A DNA stretch of 64,000 nt, taken from positions 1 through 64,000 of the forward strand of contig NZ_FNYZ01000003.1 of assembly GCF_900109095.1 (NCBI RefSeq), given 5' to 3'. Made by a program: the position numbers and the translations under genes. Of the stretch, positions 15,200-23,346 are shown in pieces. The DNA is from Sphingobium sp. AP50 (GTDB lineage Bacteria; Pseudomonadota; Alphaproteobacteria; Sphingomonadales; Sphingomonadaceae). The notes under the pieces are model-generated. The model did not search any database and had not been told where the DNA came from. It saw only the letters and a program-made list of their open reading frames with translations. The stretch's first letter is position 1; each line of letters opens with the position of its first letter.

Positions 15200-17116
15200 T
15201 CAGGCCCGCGCCTCCGCGCCCACGCTGTTGTGGCGAAGCGCGGTGAGCACCGTGTCGACGATCGCATCGGCATCGAGGCGCGCATCGGCATATTGTTTTT
15301 CGGGCTTGTCCTGATCCTGGAACAGGTCGGGCAGGCGCATGGTGCGCAGTTTCAGGCCATTGTCGATCAGGCCAGCGTCACTGGCGAGCGTCAGCACATG
15401 GGCGCCCAGGCCGCCGATCGCACCTTCCTCGATCGTCACGGCGACTTCATGCGTGGTCAGCAGCTTGCGGATCAACGCTTCGTCCAGCGGCTTGGCGAAG
15501 CGCAGGTCGGCGACGGTGGTGGACAGGCCCTTGGCCTCCAGCACTTCGGCGGCTTTCAGGGCTTCTTCGAGTCGGGTGCCCAGCGAAAGGATAGCGACCT
15601 GACGCCCTTCGCGCACGATCCGGCCCTTGCCGATTTCCAGCGCTTCGGGAACCGTCGGCATGTCGACGCCGGTGCCATTGCCGCGCGGATAGCGCACGGC
15701 GATCGGCCCGCTGTCATGCACGGCGCAGGTGTGGACCATATGGATCAGTTCGGCCTCGTCCGCCGCCGCCATCACCACCATATTGGGCAGGGTGGCGAGA
15801 TAGGTGACGTCGAAGCTGCCCGCATGGGTGGAGCCGTCGGCACCGACCAGACCGGCGCGGTCGATGGCGAAGCGGACGGGGAGATTCTGGATCGCCACAT
15901 CATGCACGACCTGATCATAGGCGCGTTGCAGGAAGGTGGAGTAGATGGCGCAGAAGGGGCGCATGCCTTCCGCCGCGAGGCCCGCAGCGAAGGTCACGGC
16001 ATGCTGTTCGGCAATCCCCACGTCGAAGATGCGGTCGGGGAAGGCCAGTTCGAACTTGTCGAGGCCGGTGCCAGACGGCATGGCAGCGGTGATGGCGCAG
16101 ACTTTGGGGTCGCGCTGCGCTTCGGCGATCAGTGCCTGCGCGAAGACATTGGTATAGCTGGGCGGGCCGGGAGGCGCCTTCGCCTGCGCGCCGGTGATGA
16201 CGTCGAATTTCTGGACGCCATGATATTTGTCCGCCGCCGCTTCGGCCGGGCCATAGCCCTTGCCCTTTTGCGTGACGACATGGACCAGACAGGGCCCTTC
16301 GGCCGCATCGCGGACATTTTCCAGAACCGGGATCAACTGGTCCAGATTATGGCCGTCGACCGGGCCGACATAATAGAAGCCCAATTCCTCGAACAGGGTG
16401 CCGCCCATCGCCATGCCGCGCGCAAATTCATCGGTCTTGCGCGCCGCATTGTGGAGCGGACGGGGCAGCTTGCGCACCAGACGCTTGGCCAGGTCGCGCA
16501 AGCCCAGAAATTCGCGGCTCGACACCAGACGGGCGAGATAGGCGGAAAGGCCCCCGACCGGCGGCGCGATCGACATATCATTGTCGTTCAGGATCACGAC
16601 CAGCCGGTTGCCCGCGTCACAGGCATTGTTCATCGCCTCATAGGCCATGCCCGCCGACATCGCGCCGTCGCCGATCACGGCAATGCCCTTGCCGGGACGG
16701 TCCTGCATCTTGTTGGCGATGGCGAAGCCCAGCGCCGCGCTGATCGAGGTGGAACTGTGCGCCGCGCCGAAGGGGTCATATTCGGATTCGGCCCGCTTGG
16801 TGAAGCCGGACAGGCCACCACCCTGACGCAGGGTGCGGATGCGATCGCGCCGCCCGGTCAATATCTTGTGCGGATAGCATTGATGGCCGACGTCCCAGAC
16901 CAGCTTGTCGCCCGGCGTATCGAACACATAATGGATCGCCGTGGTCAGTTCCACCACGCCAAGGCCCGACCCCAGATGGCCACCGGTTACGCCCACCGCC
17001 GCAATGGTTTCCGCGCGCAACTCATCGGCCAGTTGACGCAATTGGTCGGGCTGGAGCTTGCGCAGGTCGTCGGGGGTGCGAACGGTATCGAGCAACGGGG
17101 TAGCAGGTTCGGACAT
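15200..17116 (-). CDS. dxs: 1-deoxy-D-xylulose-5-phosphate synthase
   Basis: This thiamine-diphosphate enzyme makes DXP from pyruvate and glyceraldehyde-3-phosphate, the first step of the MEP isoprenoid pathway. The 638 residues match the family length. Visible features are the N-terminal [17 protein letters not shown], the ThDP/Mg motif [15 protein letters not shown]...NDNDMSI, the Glu-containing [12 protein letters not shown], and [14 protein letters not shown] in the pyrimidine domain. The start at 17116 gives the standard N-terminus. The NadR-like kinase lies 10 bases upstream, so cotranscription is likely. Confidence 0.97.
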   Translation of the reverse strand: MSEPATPLLDTVRTPDDLRKLQPDQLRQLADELRAETIAAVGVTGGHLGSGLGVVELTTAIHYVFDTPGDKLVWDVGHQCYPHKILTGRRDRIRTLRQGGGLSGFTKRAESEYDPFGAAHSSTSISAALGFAIANKMQDRPGKGIAVIGDGAMSAGMAYEAMNNACDAGNRLVVILNDNDMSIAPPVGGLSAYLARLVSSREFLGLRDLAKRLVRKLPRPLHNAARKTDEFARGMAMGGTLFEELGFYYVGPVDGHNLDQLIPVLENVRDAAEGPCLVHVVTQKGKGYGPAEAAADKYHGVQKFDVITGAQAKAPPGPPSYTNVFAQALIAEAQRDPKVCAITAAMPSGTGLDKFELAFPDRIFDVGIAEQHAVTFAAGLAAEGMRPFCAIYSTFLQRAYDQVVHDVAIQNLPVRFAIDRAGLVGADGSTHAGSFDVTYLATLPNMVVMAAADEAELIHMVHTCAVHDSGPIAVRYPRGNGTGVDMPTVPEALEIGKGRIVREGRQVAILSLGTRLEEALKAAEVLEAKGLSTTVADLRFAKPLDEALIRKLLTTHEVAVTIEEGAIGGLGAHVLTLASDAGLIDNGLKLRTMRLPDLFQDQDKPEKQYADARLDADAIVDTVLTALRHNSVGAEARA

Positions 17117-17126
17117 GGGAAGGTGC

Positions 17127-17681
17127 CTACTCGTTTTCCTGCGCCAAGTCGAACCCTTGCGACGTTTTTGACGGCGCTAAAGCCTCGATCAGGGCCACGG
17201 CTTGGGCGAATCGCGCGTCCCAGTCGCCACCGACCGATGCCCAGCGCACGCCGCTCGTCTCCAGCATCGTCTGGCAGATCGCGGCGAAACGGGCGCGCGC
17301 CCTGTCTTCGCCATAGACGCGGACCTCATCGGGCACCCACCGGACATCGGCTTCCATCAGCAGATAGAGATCGGCCTTGGGATGGGAGAGGAGTTCGGTC
17401 GGGACGTGGCCGATCATCATCTCCGCCCAGGCGGCGGTCATCAGCGAATCGGTGTCTGAAAAGAGGAAGCCATTGGCCTTTGGTAGCGCCGCTTCGATCA
17501 TCGTCGCCTGTGTCCGGCCGATCAGCAGCAGGTCGGCCTCGTCCATTTCCACGCCATGCGTCTCGGCATGGGTGCGGCCATATTCGGATACCCAGATCGT
17601 GTCGAAATGGCGGGCCAGCCGATCCGCCAGCACCGATTTTCCTGTGCTTTCCACGCCATGCAGAACGATAGACACGCTCAT
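17127..17681 (-). CDS. NadR-like P-loop kinase (ribosylnicotinamide kinase type)
   Basis: This 184-residue protein starts with a Walker A motif ([18 protein letters not shown], residues 5-22). It is followed by [10 protein letters not shown], which resembles the substrate region of NadR kinases, and [10 protein letters not shown]. It lacks the nucleotidyltransferase domain of full-length NadR. Its ATG overlaps the pnuC stop by four bases. Together they suggest uptake and phosphorylation of nicotinamide riboside to NMN. The true start is 17681; the frame extends further upstream only inside pnuC. Confidence 0.85.
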   Translation of the reverse strand: MSVSIVLHGVESTGKSVLADRLARHFDTIWVSEYGRTHAETHGVEMDEADLLLIGRTQATMIEAALPKANGFLFSDTDSLMTAAWAEMMIGHVPTELLSHPKADLYLLMEADVRWVPDEVRVYGEDRARARFAAICQTMLETSGVRWASVGGDWDARFAQAVALIEALAPSKTSQGFDLAQENE

Positions 17682-18247
17682 GCCGGCGCGCGCTCCATCG
17701 TGCGGCGCCATGCCATCAGGCCCCAGAGCGCGATGACGAAGAAGAGGGCATAGAGGATCGATGTCGCGATCAGGCCCCGGCTCCAGAACAGGCCGGTCGC
17801 CAGCGCATCGACCACGACCCACAAGATCCAGCTTTCGACCTTCCGCTGCGACTGGAGGATTTGCGCGGCTACGCTCATGCCCGCGATGGTCGCATCGGCG
17901 AAGGGCGCGGCGGCGTCGGTAAAGCGGGCCATCATGCTGCCCCATGCCACCGCCGCGAGTGCCGTGCCGGCCAGCCAGAGCACGCGCGCCATGGCGCTCA
18001 GCCGCTCCACGGCAATGCCGCCATCGTCGGTCTTGCGGCTATGCACCCAGTTCCACCAGCCATAGAGGTTGATGACCAGAAAGAAGATCTGGAGCAGCGC
18101 GTCGCTATAGAGTTTCGCGTCGAGGAAGACGAAGAAATAGAGCGTCACCATCGCGATGGCGAACGGGTAGTTCCACAGCGATCGGCGCGCGACGAGGATG
18201 ATATTGACCAGCCCCAGCGCGGCCGCGATCCATTCGATCATGGTCAT
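17678..18247 (-). CDS. pnuC: Nicotinamide riboside transporter PnuC
   Basis: This is an inner-membrane facilitator for nicotinamide riboside. The 189-residue protein has about seven membrane segments and the characteristic aromatic cluster YGWWNW in the substrate-binding helix, plus ILWVVVDALATGLFW near the end. ATG 18247 is followed two codons later by another ATG, so the exact start is open. It overlaps the kinase gene by four bases (ATGA), consistent with trapping of imported NR by phosphorylation. Confidence 0.93.
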   Translation of the reverse strand: MTMIEWIAAALGLVNIILVARRSLWNYPFAIAMVTLYFFVFLDAKLYSDALLQIFFLVINLYGWWNWVHSRKTDDGGIAVERLSAMARVLWLAGTALAAVAWGSMMARFTDAAAPFADATIAGMSVAAQILQSQRKVESWILWVVVDALATGLFWSRGLIATSILYALFFVIALWGLMAWRRTMERAPA

Positions 18248-18266
18248 GGCAGGCGGCGAAGCCCCG

Positions 18267-18731
18267 TCAATGGGCGTTGCAGGTGCCGCGCATCTCGATC
18301 ACCGCGCGCTTCGGCGTGAAGCCGGCCTTGTCGGCGGCGGCGCGCAGCGAGGAGGTGATCGGATCATTGTCGATATGCGTCACCTGCCCGCATTCGTCGC
18401 AGACCAGGAAGATGCAGTCATGATGACAGCCCGGATGGGCGTTGGCGATATAGGCGTTGGCGCTTTCAACCCGCATGGCGATGTTGTTCGCCACGAACAG
18501 GTCGAGGATGCGATAGACGCTGTTCGGCGCGACCCGCTTGCCGCGCGCCTTGGACACATTGTCGGCAATGTCATAGGCGGAGGCGGGCTTTTCCTCGGCC
18601 GCCAGCGCATCGAAAATGGCGGCGCGCATCGGCGTCCATTGTTCGTTCTGCGCCTCCAGCGTGGCGCGTGCGGCATTGGCCAGCTTCGCGCCGGTCGGTT
18701 CCTGATGATGATGGTGATCGTGGTCGGCCAT
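18267..18731 (-). CDS. zur: Fur-family regulator, Zur-like
   Basis: This 154-residue repressor of the Fur family begins with a His-rich stretch (MADHDHHHHQEP). It then shows the winged helix (WTPMRAAIFDALA, ASAYDIAD, VAPNSVYRILDLFVANNIAMRV) and the metal-binding half with HPGCHHDCIFLVCDECGQVTHID. The CDEC motif suits the structural zinc. The overall pattern resembles Zur rather than Fur or PerR, but this is by eye. The start at ATG 18731 was chosen because the His-rich leader is typical. The gene lies just upstream of pnuC. Confidence 0.8.
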   Translation of the reverse strand: MADHDHHHHQEPTGAKLANAARATLEAQNEQWTPMRAAIFDALAAEEKPASAYDIADNVSKARGKRVAPNSVYRILDLFVANNIAMRVESANAYIANAHPGCHHDCIFLVCDECGQVTHIDNDPITSSLRAAADKAGFTPKRAVIEMRGTCNAH

Positions 18732-18779
18732 GGTCTCTAATCTATGCGCAGCCAGGGGTTCCGGCAAGGGGAGGGCTTT

Positions 18780-19106
18780 TTAGGGACGGCTGAAGTTCCA
18801 GGCGGCCCACAGCCAGCCCGCGATCATCAGCGTGCCGCCGATCGGCGTGATCGCGCCCAGCCATTTGGGACCGCCCAGCGCCATGACATAGAGGCTGATC
18901 GCGAAGATCGCCGCGCCGACCAGCATCGCCGCCGCTGCGCCGCGCGCCACGCCCATGACCGCCAGCACGCCCACGGCATGGATCAACTGATATATCCCGC
19001 CGGTGCGCAGCCATTCGGCCGCCTTGGGATCGGCCACGCCATGGGCGCCGAAGGCCCCGGCGCCGATCGCCAATGCCGCCGACAGACAGGCCAGTATCGC
19101 GATCAT
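18780..19106 (-). CDS. DUF423 membrane protein
   Basis: This 108-residue inner-membrane protein has four predicted helices and the DUF423 (YgdD-like) signature GAGAFGAHGV near the N-terminus, followed by IYQLIHAVGVLAV and ITPIGGTLMIAGW. The function is unknown. It overlaps the 3' end of the antiporter gene by four bases and is translated from the same message. Confidence 0.88.
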   Translation of the reverse strand: MIAILACLSAALAIGAGAFGAHGVADPKAAEWLRTGGIYQLIHAVGVLAVMGVARGAAAAMLVGAAIFAISLYVMALGGPKWLGAITPIGGTLMIAGWLWAAWNFSRP

Positions 19107-20902
19107 GCCTCTTCTCCATCCCCTCGGCTCAGCAGCCGCATGCCGCGGCCGGGCCGATACATCAAGTCCTTCGCCGCCAGCAAATTCCCATGTTCGATCT
19201 GAAGCGCCATGCGCTGTTCGTCATTCTCGCGATATTGGCGCTCGACTTCTTCCACTTCCTCCTGCGGCACGCCCAGCGCTTCCATCGCCTGCACGCCCAT
19301 GCAGATGGCGGATTCATAGACTTCGCGCACCACCCCGGCCAGATCCATGTCCTGAAGCGCCAGTACCTGCCGCCGGTCGAAGGCGCGGACCATCAGGGCG
19401 GCTTGCGGGAAGGCTTCGGCGATCGGCTGGAGCGCGCGGCTGTCGAGCGAGGGATCATCGATGCAGAAGGCGATCAGCCGCGCTTCGCCCGCGCCGGCGC
19501 GGTGGAGCAGGTCCATGCGCGTGCCATCGCCATAATAGACTTTCATGTCGAAGCGGCTCGACACTTCGATCTGCGCCGGCTTCTTGTCGATCAGGGTGAC
19601 GCCGAAGCCATGGCCCATCAGCATCTGCGCCACCGTCTGGCCGAAGCGGCCATAGCCCACGATGATGGCGGAGCCGCGTGGCGCATCCTCAGGCCCCAGC
19701 AAGCTGCCGTCATCCTTAGGCTTGGCGAATTCGAAGCGGCGGGCGAACAGCATCAGGAACGGCGTTGTTGCCATGGAGAAGGTAACGATCGCGCTGAACA
19801 GGCTGGCGGCCTGCGGGGCGATCAGCAGGGCGCTTTGCGCCTGCGCGAACAGGACGAAGCCGAATTCACCGCCCTGAGACAGGAGCAAGCCCGCGCCCAG
19901 CGCCTGTTGCCAGTTCATGCCGAACAGCCGGGCCAGACCGGTGATGATCGCCGCCTTGGTCGCGACCAGCATCGCGGCCATCGTTATCACGAAGATCGGA
20001 TTGGCGGCCACGGTATGCAGGTCCAACACCATGCCGACGGCCAGAAAGAAGAGGCCGAGCAGGATCGACCGGAACGGTTCCACGTCCGATTCAATCTCAT
20101 GCCGATAGGGCGAATCGGCCAGCATGACGCCCGCGACGAAAGCGCCCAGCGCGGTCGACAGGTGAAGCGCGTGCATCAGCGCGGCGGCGGCCAGCACGGT
20201 GAACAGGCCGACGGCCACGAACAGTTCGCGCTCGCCCATGCGCCCGACCAGCCCCAGCAGCGGGCGCAGGATGAAGCGACCGGCCAGAACGAGCCCGGCG
20301 ATCGCCGCGACGGTATAGCCTGCCATCATCCATCCCGGCGGGCCACCGGCATCGGCCGGATTGCGCGACAGGGCAGCGACGATGGTGATCAGCGGAACGA
20401 TCGACAAATCCTGGAACAGCAGGATCGAAAACACCTTCTCACCGAAGGGCGAGTTGATGCGGCCGCTGGATTTCAGGCCCGGCAGCACCTGCGCCGTGGA
20501 CGACAAGGCAAGCGGCAGGCCGAGCGCGATCGCCGCGCCCCAACTGAAGCCGGTGGAATAGAAGATGATCGCGGTCAGCGCGCATCCGCACAGCACGACC
20601 TGCGCCAGACCGAGCGCGAAAATGTCACGCTTCAGCCGCCACAGCCGGGCGGGATGCAGTTCCAGCCCGACGAGGAAGAGCAGCAGGACGATGCCGATTT
20701 CCGCGATGGCGAGCTTCGATTCTGCGCCACCGACAAGGCCCAGCCCCTGCGGCCCGACCAGCGCGCCCGCGACCAGATAGCCCAGCACGGCGCCAAGGCC
20801 GAAGCGACGGAACAGCATGACGAAGGCGACGGCCGCGCCTAGCAGGATCACGCCCTCGGATAGCAGCACGTCGGTCGCACTCACGGCAGCATGGGCCTCC
20901 AT
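19103..20902 (-). CDS. KefB/KefC-type monovalent cation:proton antiporter (CPA2)
   Basis: The 599-residue inner-membrane protein has 12-13 helices (about residues 10-390) followed by an RCK/TrkA-N nucleotide-binding domain (IIVGYGRFGQTVAQML). This is the glutathione-gated potassium efflux architecture. In KefC such proteins protect against electrophiles by lowering cytoplasmic pH. The helix containing LGAFVAGVMLADSPYRHEIE carries the conserved ion-binding Asp. The ATG overlaps the stop of the IscU-like gene by one base, and the stop overlaps DUF423. This three-gene operon is common in sphingomonads. Confidence 0.92.
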   Translation of the reverse strand: MEAHAAVSATDVLLSEGVILLGAAVAFVMLFRRFGLGAVLGYLVAGALVGPQGLGLVGGAESKLAIAEIGIVLLLFLVGLELHPARLWRLKRDIFALGLAQVVLCGCALTAIIFYSTGFSWGAAIALGLPLALSSTAQVLPGLKSSGRINSPFGEKVFSILLFQDLSIVPLITIVAALSRNPADAGGPPGWMMAGYTVAAIAGLVLAGRFILRPLLGLVGRMGERELFVAVGLFTVLAAAALMHALHLSTALGAFVAGVMLADSPYRHEIESDVEPFRSILLGLFFLAVGMVLDLHTVAANPIFVITMAAMLVATKAAIITGLARLFGMNWQQALGAGLLLSQGGEFGFVLFAQAQSALLIAPQAASLFSAIVTFSMATTPFLMLFARRFEFAKPKDDGSLLGPEDAPRGSAIIVGYGRFGQTVAQMLMGHGFGVTLIDKKPAQIEVSSRFDMKVYYGDGTRMDLLHRAGAGEARLIAFCIDDPSLDSRALQPIAEAFPQAALMVRAFDRRQVLALQDMDLAGVVREVYESAICMGVQAMEALGVPQEEVEEVERQYRENDEQRMALQIEHGNLLAAKDLMYRPGRGMRLLSRGDGEEA

Positions 20903-21336
20903 CAGGCGTCTGCCATGCGGGCGGCTTCGGCGATCGCCTCGAAACCGAGTCGGATCGATGCATGCCGGGCGGGATAGCCGCGCGCCGGCGCCAGCACGGC
21001 AAGACCCGGCCAGAAATCCAGATCGTCACTGTCGCCGGACAGATAGGCGGTCAGCCGGTCGCGCGCATCGGCCAGTTCCTGCGCCGTCAGGCCGATCGCC
21101 TGCGCCGCCATCAGCGCCGCCGATGCCTGTCCCAGCGCGCAGGCCTTCACGTCCAGCCCCATGTCAGCCAGCCTGCCATCGGCCATCTTCACGTCCGCCG
21201 TGACCCGCGATCCGCAGGTCGGCGACCGCCTTTCGACCGTGGCTTGCGGGTCGGGCAGGCGCTGGTGATGCGGGATGCTGGCGGCGAGCCGCAATATGTC
21301 CTTGTTATACAGGGGCGCTTTTAGGGGGGCGTTCAT
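20902..21336 (-). CDS. IscU/NifU-like iron-sulfur scaffold family protein (one Cys ligand missing)
   Basis: This 144-residue protein has the N-terminal NifU/IscU fold pattern: LYNKDILRLAASIPH, then SPTCGSRVTADV (first Cys) and VKACALGQASAAL (second Cys). The third conserved Cys, expected near the C-terminus in a sequence like RxKCA, is absent; the aligned stretch reads PARHASIRLG. A standard scaffold role is therefore doubtful, and the protein may be a divergent family branch. ATG 21336 gives the family N-terminus. It is the first gene of the operon with the antiporter. Confidence 0.8.
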   Translation of the reverse strand: MNAPLKAPLYNKDILRLAASIPHHQRLPDPQATVERRSPTCGSRVTADVKMADGRLADMGLDVKACALGQASAALMAAQAIGLTAQELADARDRLTAYLSGDSDDLDFWPGLAVLAPARGYPARHASIRLGFEAIAEAARMADA

Positions 21337-21407
21337 GCCGACCCATGTAGGGCAGGAGCGGCGCGGGGTGAAGGCGGCGATTGGTCCTAGGGGAAAATAG
21401 AATTGGG

Positions 21408-21518
21408 AATCCTCCCCTGCAAGGCGATGGTGGAGAGGGATTTGCCTAACCTCAAAGGGTAGCGCCATACTCCTCCGTCTGGCCTTCGGCCATCCACCTC
21501 CCCTCCCAGGGGAGGATT
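21408..21518. repeat. Inverted-repeat element, family F
   Basis: AATCCTCCCCTG (21408-21419) and CAGGGGAGGATT (21507-21518) are perfect 12-base terminal inverted repeats about 90 bases apart, with TGGCCTTCGGCCA inside. It lies between the divergent IscU-like and YaiI genes. No open frame inside is convincing. Confidence 0.65.
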
Positions 21519-21566
21519 ATCGGAAGGCCATTGTCTCGACTGCCCCGGCGGCCTATCGCGCAAGCC

Positions 21567-22010
21567 ATGAAGATCCTCGTCGATGCCGATGCCTGCCCTG
21601 TGAAGGAGGAAATCTATAAGGTCGCCTGGCGGCATGAGGTGCCCGTCACCATCGTCAGCAACAGCCCGATCCGCATTCCCGTCCATCCGCTGCTGGACCG
21701 GGTGGTGGTGAGCGATGGTTTCGATGCGGCCGATGACTGGATTGCCGAGCGGGCCGATGCCCGGTCGATTTGCATCACCGCCGACATCCTGCTCGCGGAC
21801 CGCTGCCTCAAAGCAGGCGCAGTGGTGATTGCGCCGAACGGCAAGCCCTTTACGCTGAGTTCCATTGGCGCCCGCGCGATCATGGCGGACCTGCGCGCGG
21901 GCGCGGTGGGCGATCCGATCGGCGGGCCGCCGCCTTTTTCGAAGACGGATCGTTCGCGCTTCCTGTCTTCACTCGATGAGGCGCTGATGCGCCTGAAGCG
22001 GGGCCGCTGA
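21567..22010 (+). CDS. YaiI/YqxD family (DUF188) protein
   Basis: The 147-residue protein opens with MKILVDADACPVKEEIY, the acidic PIN-like motif of the UPF0178 family. It continues with DDWIAERA, ITADILLADRCL and SIGARAIMADLR, all family landmarks. The fold suggests a nuclease-like site, but no activity is established. ATG 21567 is the family start. Its stop overlaps the next ATG by one base, so it is coupled to the flavoprotein gene. Confidence 0.92.
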   Translation: MKILVDADACPVKEEIYKVAWRHEVPVTIVSNSPIRIPVHPLLDRVVVSDGFDAADDWIAERADARSICITADILLADRCLKAGAVVIAPNGKPFTLSSIGARAIMADLRAGAVGDPIGGPPPFSKTDRSRFLSSLDEALMRLKRGR

Positions 22011-23182
22011 TGGCCGACTATGACGCGATCATCCTGGGGGCAGGCGCAGCGGGCATGATGTGCGCCAGCGTCGCCGGACAGCGCGGTCGGCGCGTGCTGC
22101 TCGCCGACCATGCCGATGCGCCGGGGAAGAAGATCCTGATTTCCGGTGGCGGCCGCTGCAACTTCACCAACATCCACACCGCTGCCGACCGTTATCTGTC
22201 CGCCAATCCGCATTTCGCCAAGTCGGCGCTGGGGCGCTATAGCGCGCAGGACTTCCTCGCGCTGGTCGAGCGCTACGGCATTGCCTGGCATGAAAAGACG
22301 CTGGGGCAGCTTTTCTGCGATGGATCGGCGAAACAGATCGTCGCCATGCTGGCGGAGGAATGCACCAAAGGCGGCGTCACCATGGCGCTGGGGCAAGGCA
22401 TTACGGCGATCGATCATGCGGACGGCCTGTATCGGGTGACGATCGGCGGGGTCGTGCATCGTGCTCCCGCGCTGGTACGGGCGACCGGCGGGCCATCGAT
22501 CCCGAAAATGGGCGCGACCGGCTTTGCCTATGATGTCGCCCGGCAGTTCGGGCTGACGATCGTCCAGCCGCGTCCCGCGCTGGTGCCTTTCACGCTGGGG
22601 CCGGAGGAGGCGCTGTTCCAGTCGCTCTCCGGCGTGTCGGCGGATGTCGAGGTGCGCTGGAACAAGACCCGCTTTCGCGAAGCGGCTTTGTTCACCCATC
22701 GTGGGCTATCCGGTCCGGCGATGCTGCAAATCAGCAGCTATTGGCAGCATCGCACGCCCATTCAGGTGAATTTCCTGCCGGACAGGACGGCGGACTGGCT
22801 GCTGGAGGAAAAGCGCGAGCGGCCGCGCACCCATTTGCGCCGCGTGCTGGGGCAGGCGCTGACCGAGCGGCTGGCCGACACATTGCTGGAACGGATCGGC
22901 GTTCAGGGCGAACTGGCCAATCTGTCGGACAAGGCGCTGCGGCAGGTGGCGGCAAAGCTTGCGGACTGGCCTTTCGTTCCGTCGGGTACGGAAGGCTATG
23001 CCAAGGCGGAAGTTACCGTGGGCGGCATCGCCACCGCTGGCCTTTCATCCCGCACGATGGAGGCGACGAAGGTGCCGGGCCTTTATGCCATTGGCGAGGC
23101 GGTGGACGTCACCGGCTGGCTGGGCGGCTATAATTTCCAATGGGCATGGGCCAGTGGGTGGGCCGCAGGACAGGCGCTTTAG
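22010..23182 (+). CDS. HI0933/YhiN-family NAD(P)/FAD-dependent oxidoreductase
   Basis: This 390-residue flavoprotein has the dinucleotide-binding motif AIILGAGAAGMMCA (residues 6-19), the family signature ISGGGRCNFTN (about 44-54), and the C-terminal FAD-closing motif GLYAIGEAVDVTGWLGGYNFQWA. BaiN is a characterised relative, but the substrate of most members is unknown. The gene overlaps the DUF188 gene by one base. A long palindromic repeat separates it from the convergent sensor kinase. Confidence 0.92.
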   Translation: MADYDAIILGAGAAGMMCASVAGQRGRRVLLADHADAPGKKILISGGGRCNFTNIHTAADRYLSANPHFAKSALGRYSAQDFLALVERYGIAWHEKTLGQLFCDGSAKQIVAMLAEECTKGGVTMALGQGITAIDHADGLYRVTIGGVVHRAPALVRATGGPSIPKMGATGFAYDVARQFGLTIVQPRPALVPFTLGPEEALFQSLSGVSADVEVRWNKTRFREAALFTHRGLSGPAMLQISSYWQHRTPIQVNFLPDRTADWLLEEKRERPRTHLRRVLGQALTERLADTLLERIGVQGELANLSDKALRQVAAKLADWPFVPSGTEGYAKAEVTVGGIATAGLSSRTMEATKVPGLYAIGEAVDVTGWLGGYNFQWAWASGWAAGQAL

Positions 23183-23184
23183 GG

Positions 23185-23344
23185 GCGTTCGACATTCAAC
23201 CCTGACGGGCTGCAAATGGCGAATTGCCGCGCTTCCGGTGCTCACATACTTTTAGTACGCTGCGTTGAAACGAGGCACATGACTCGTTTCAAGGGTCGCG
23301 AAAATCCACCATTTTCGCTCCGTCATCATCTGAATGTCGAGCGC
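23185..23344. repeat. Palindromic element filling a convergent gap, family G
   Basis: GCGTTCGACATTCA (23185-23198) and TGAATGTCGAGCGC (23331-23344) are terminal inverted repeats with one mismatch. Inside are further hairpins, e.g. GAAAATCCACCATTTTCGC. The element begins three bases after one stop codon and ends three bases before the convergent gene's stop. Confidence 0.6.
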
Positions 23345-23346
23345 AC

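Noticed and set aside
15230..17671. 813-codon open frame on the plus strand opposite dxs and the NadR-like gene
   Set aside because: It is antisense to clear genes. Its translation is His/Arg/Asp/Gly-rich without domains, as is typical of antisense frames in high-GC DNA.
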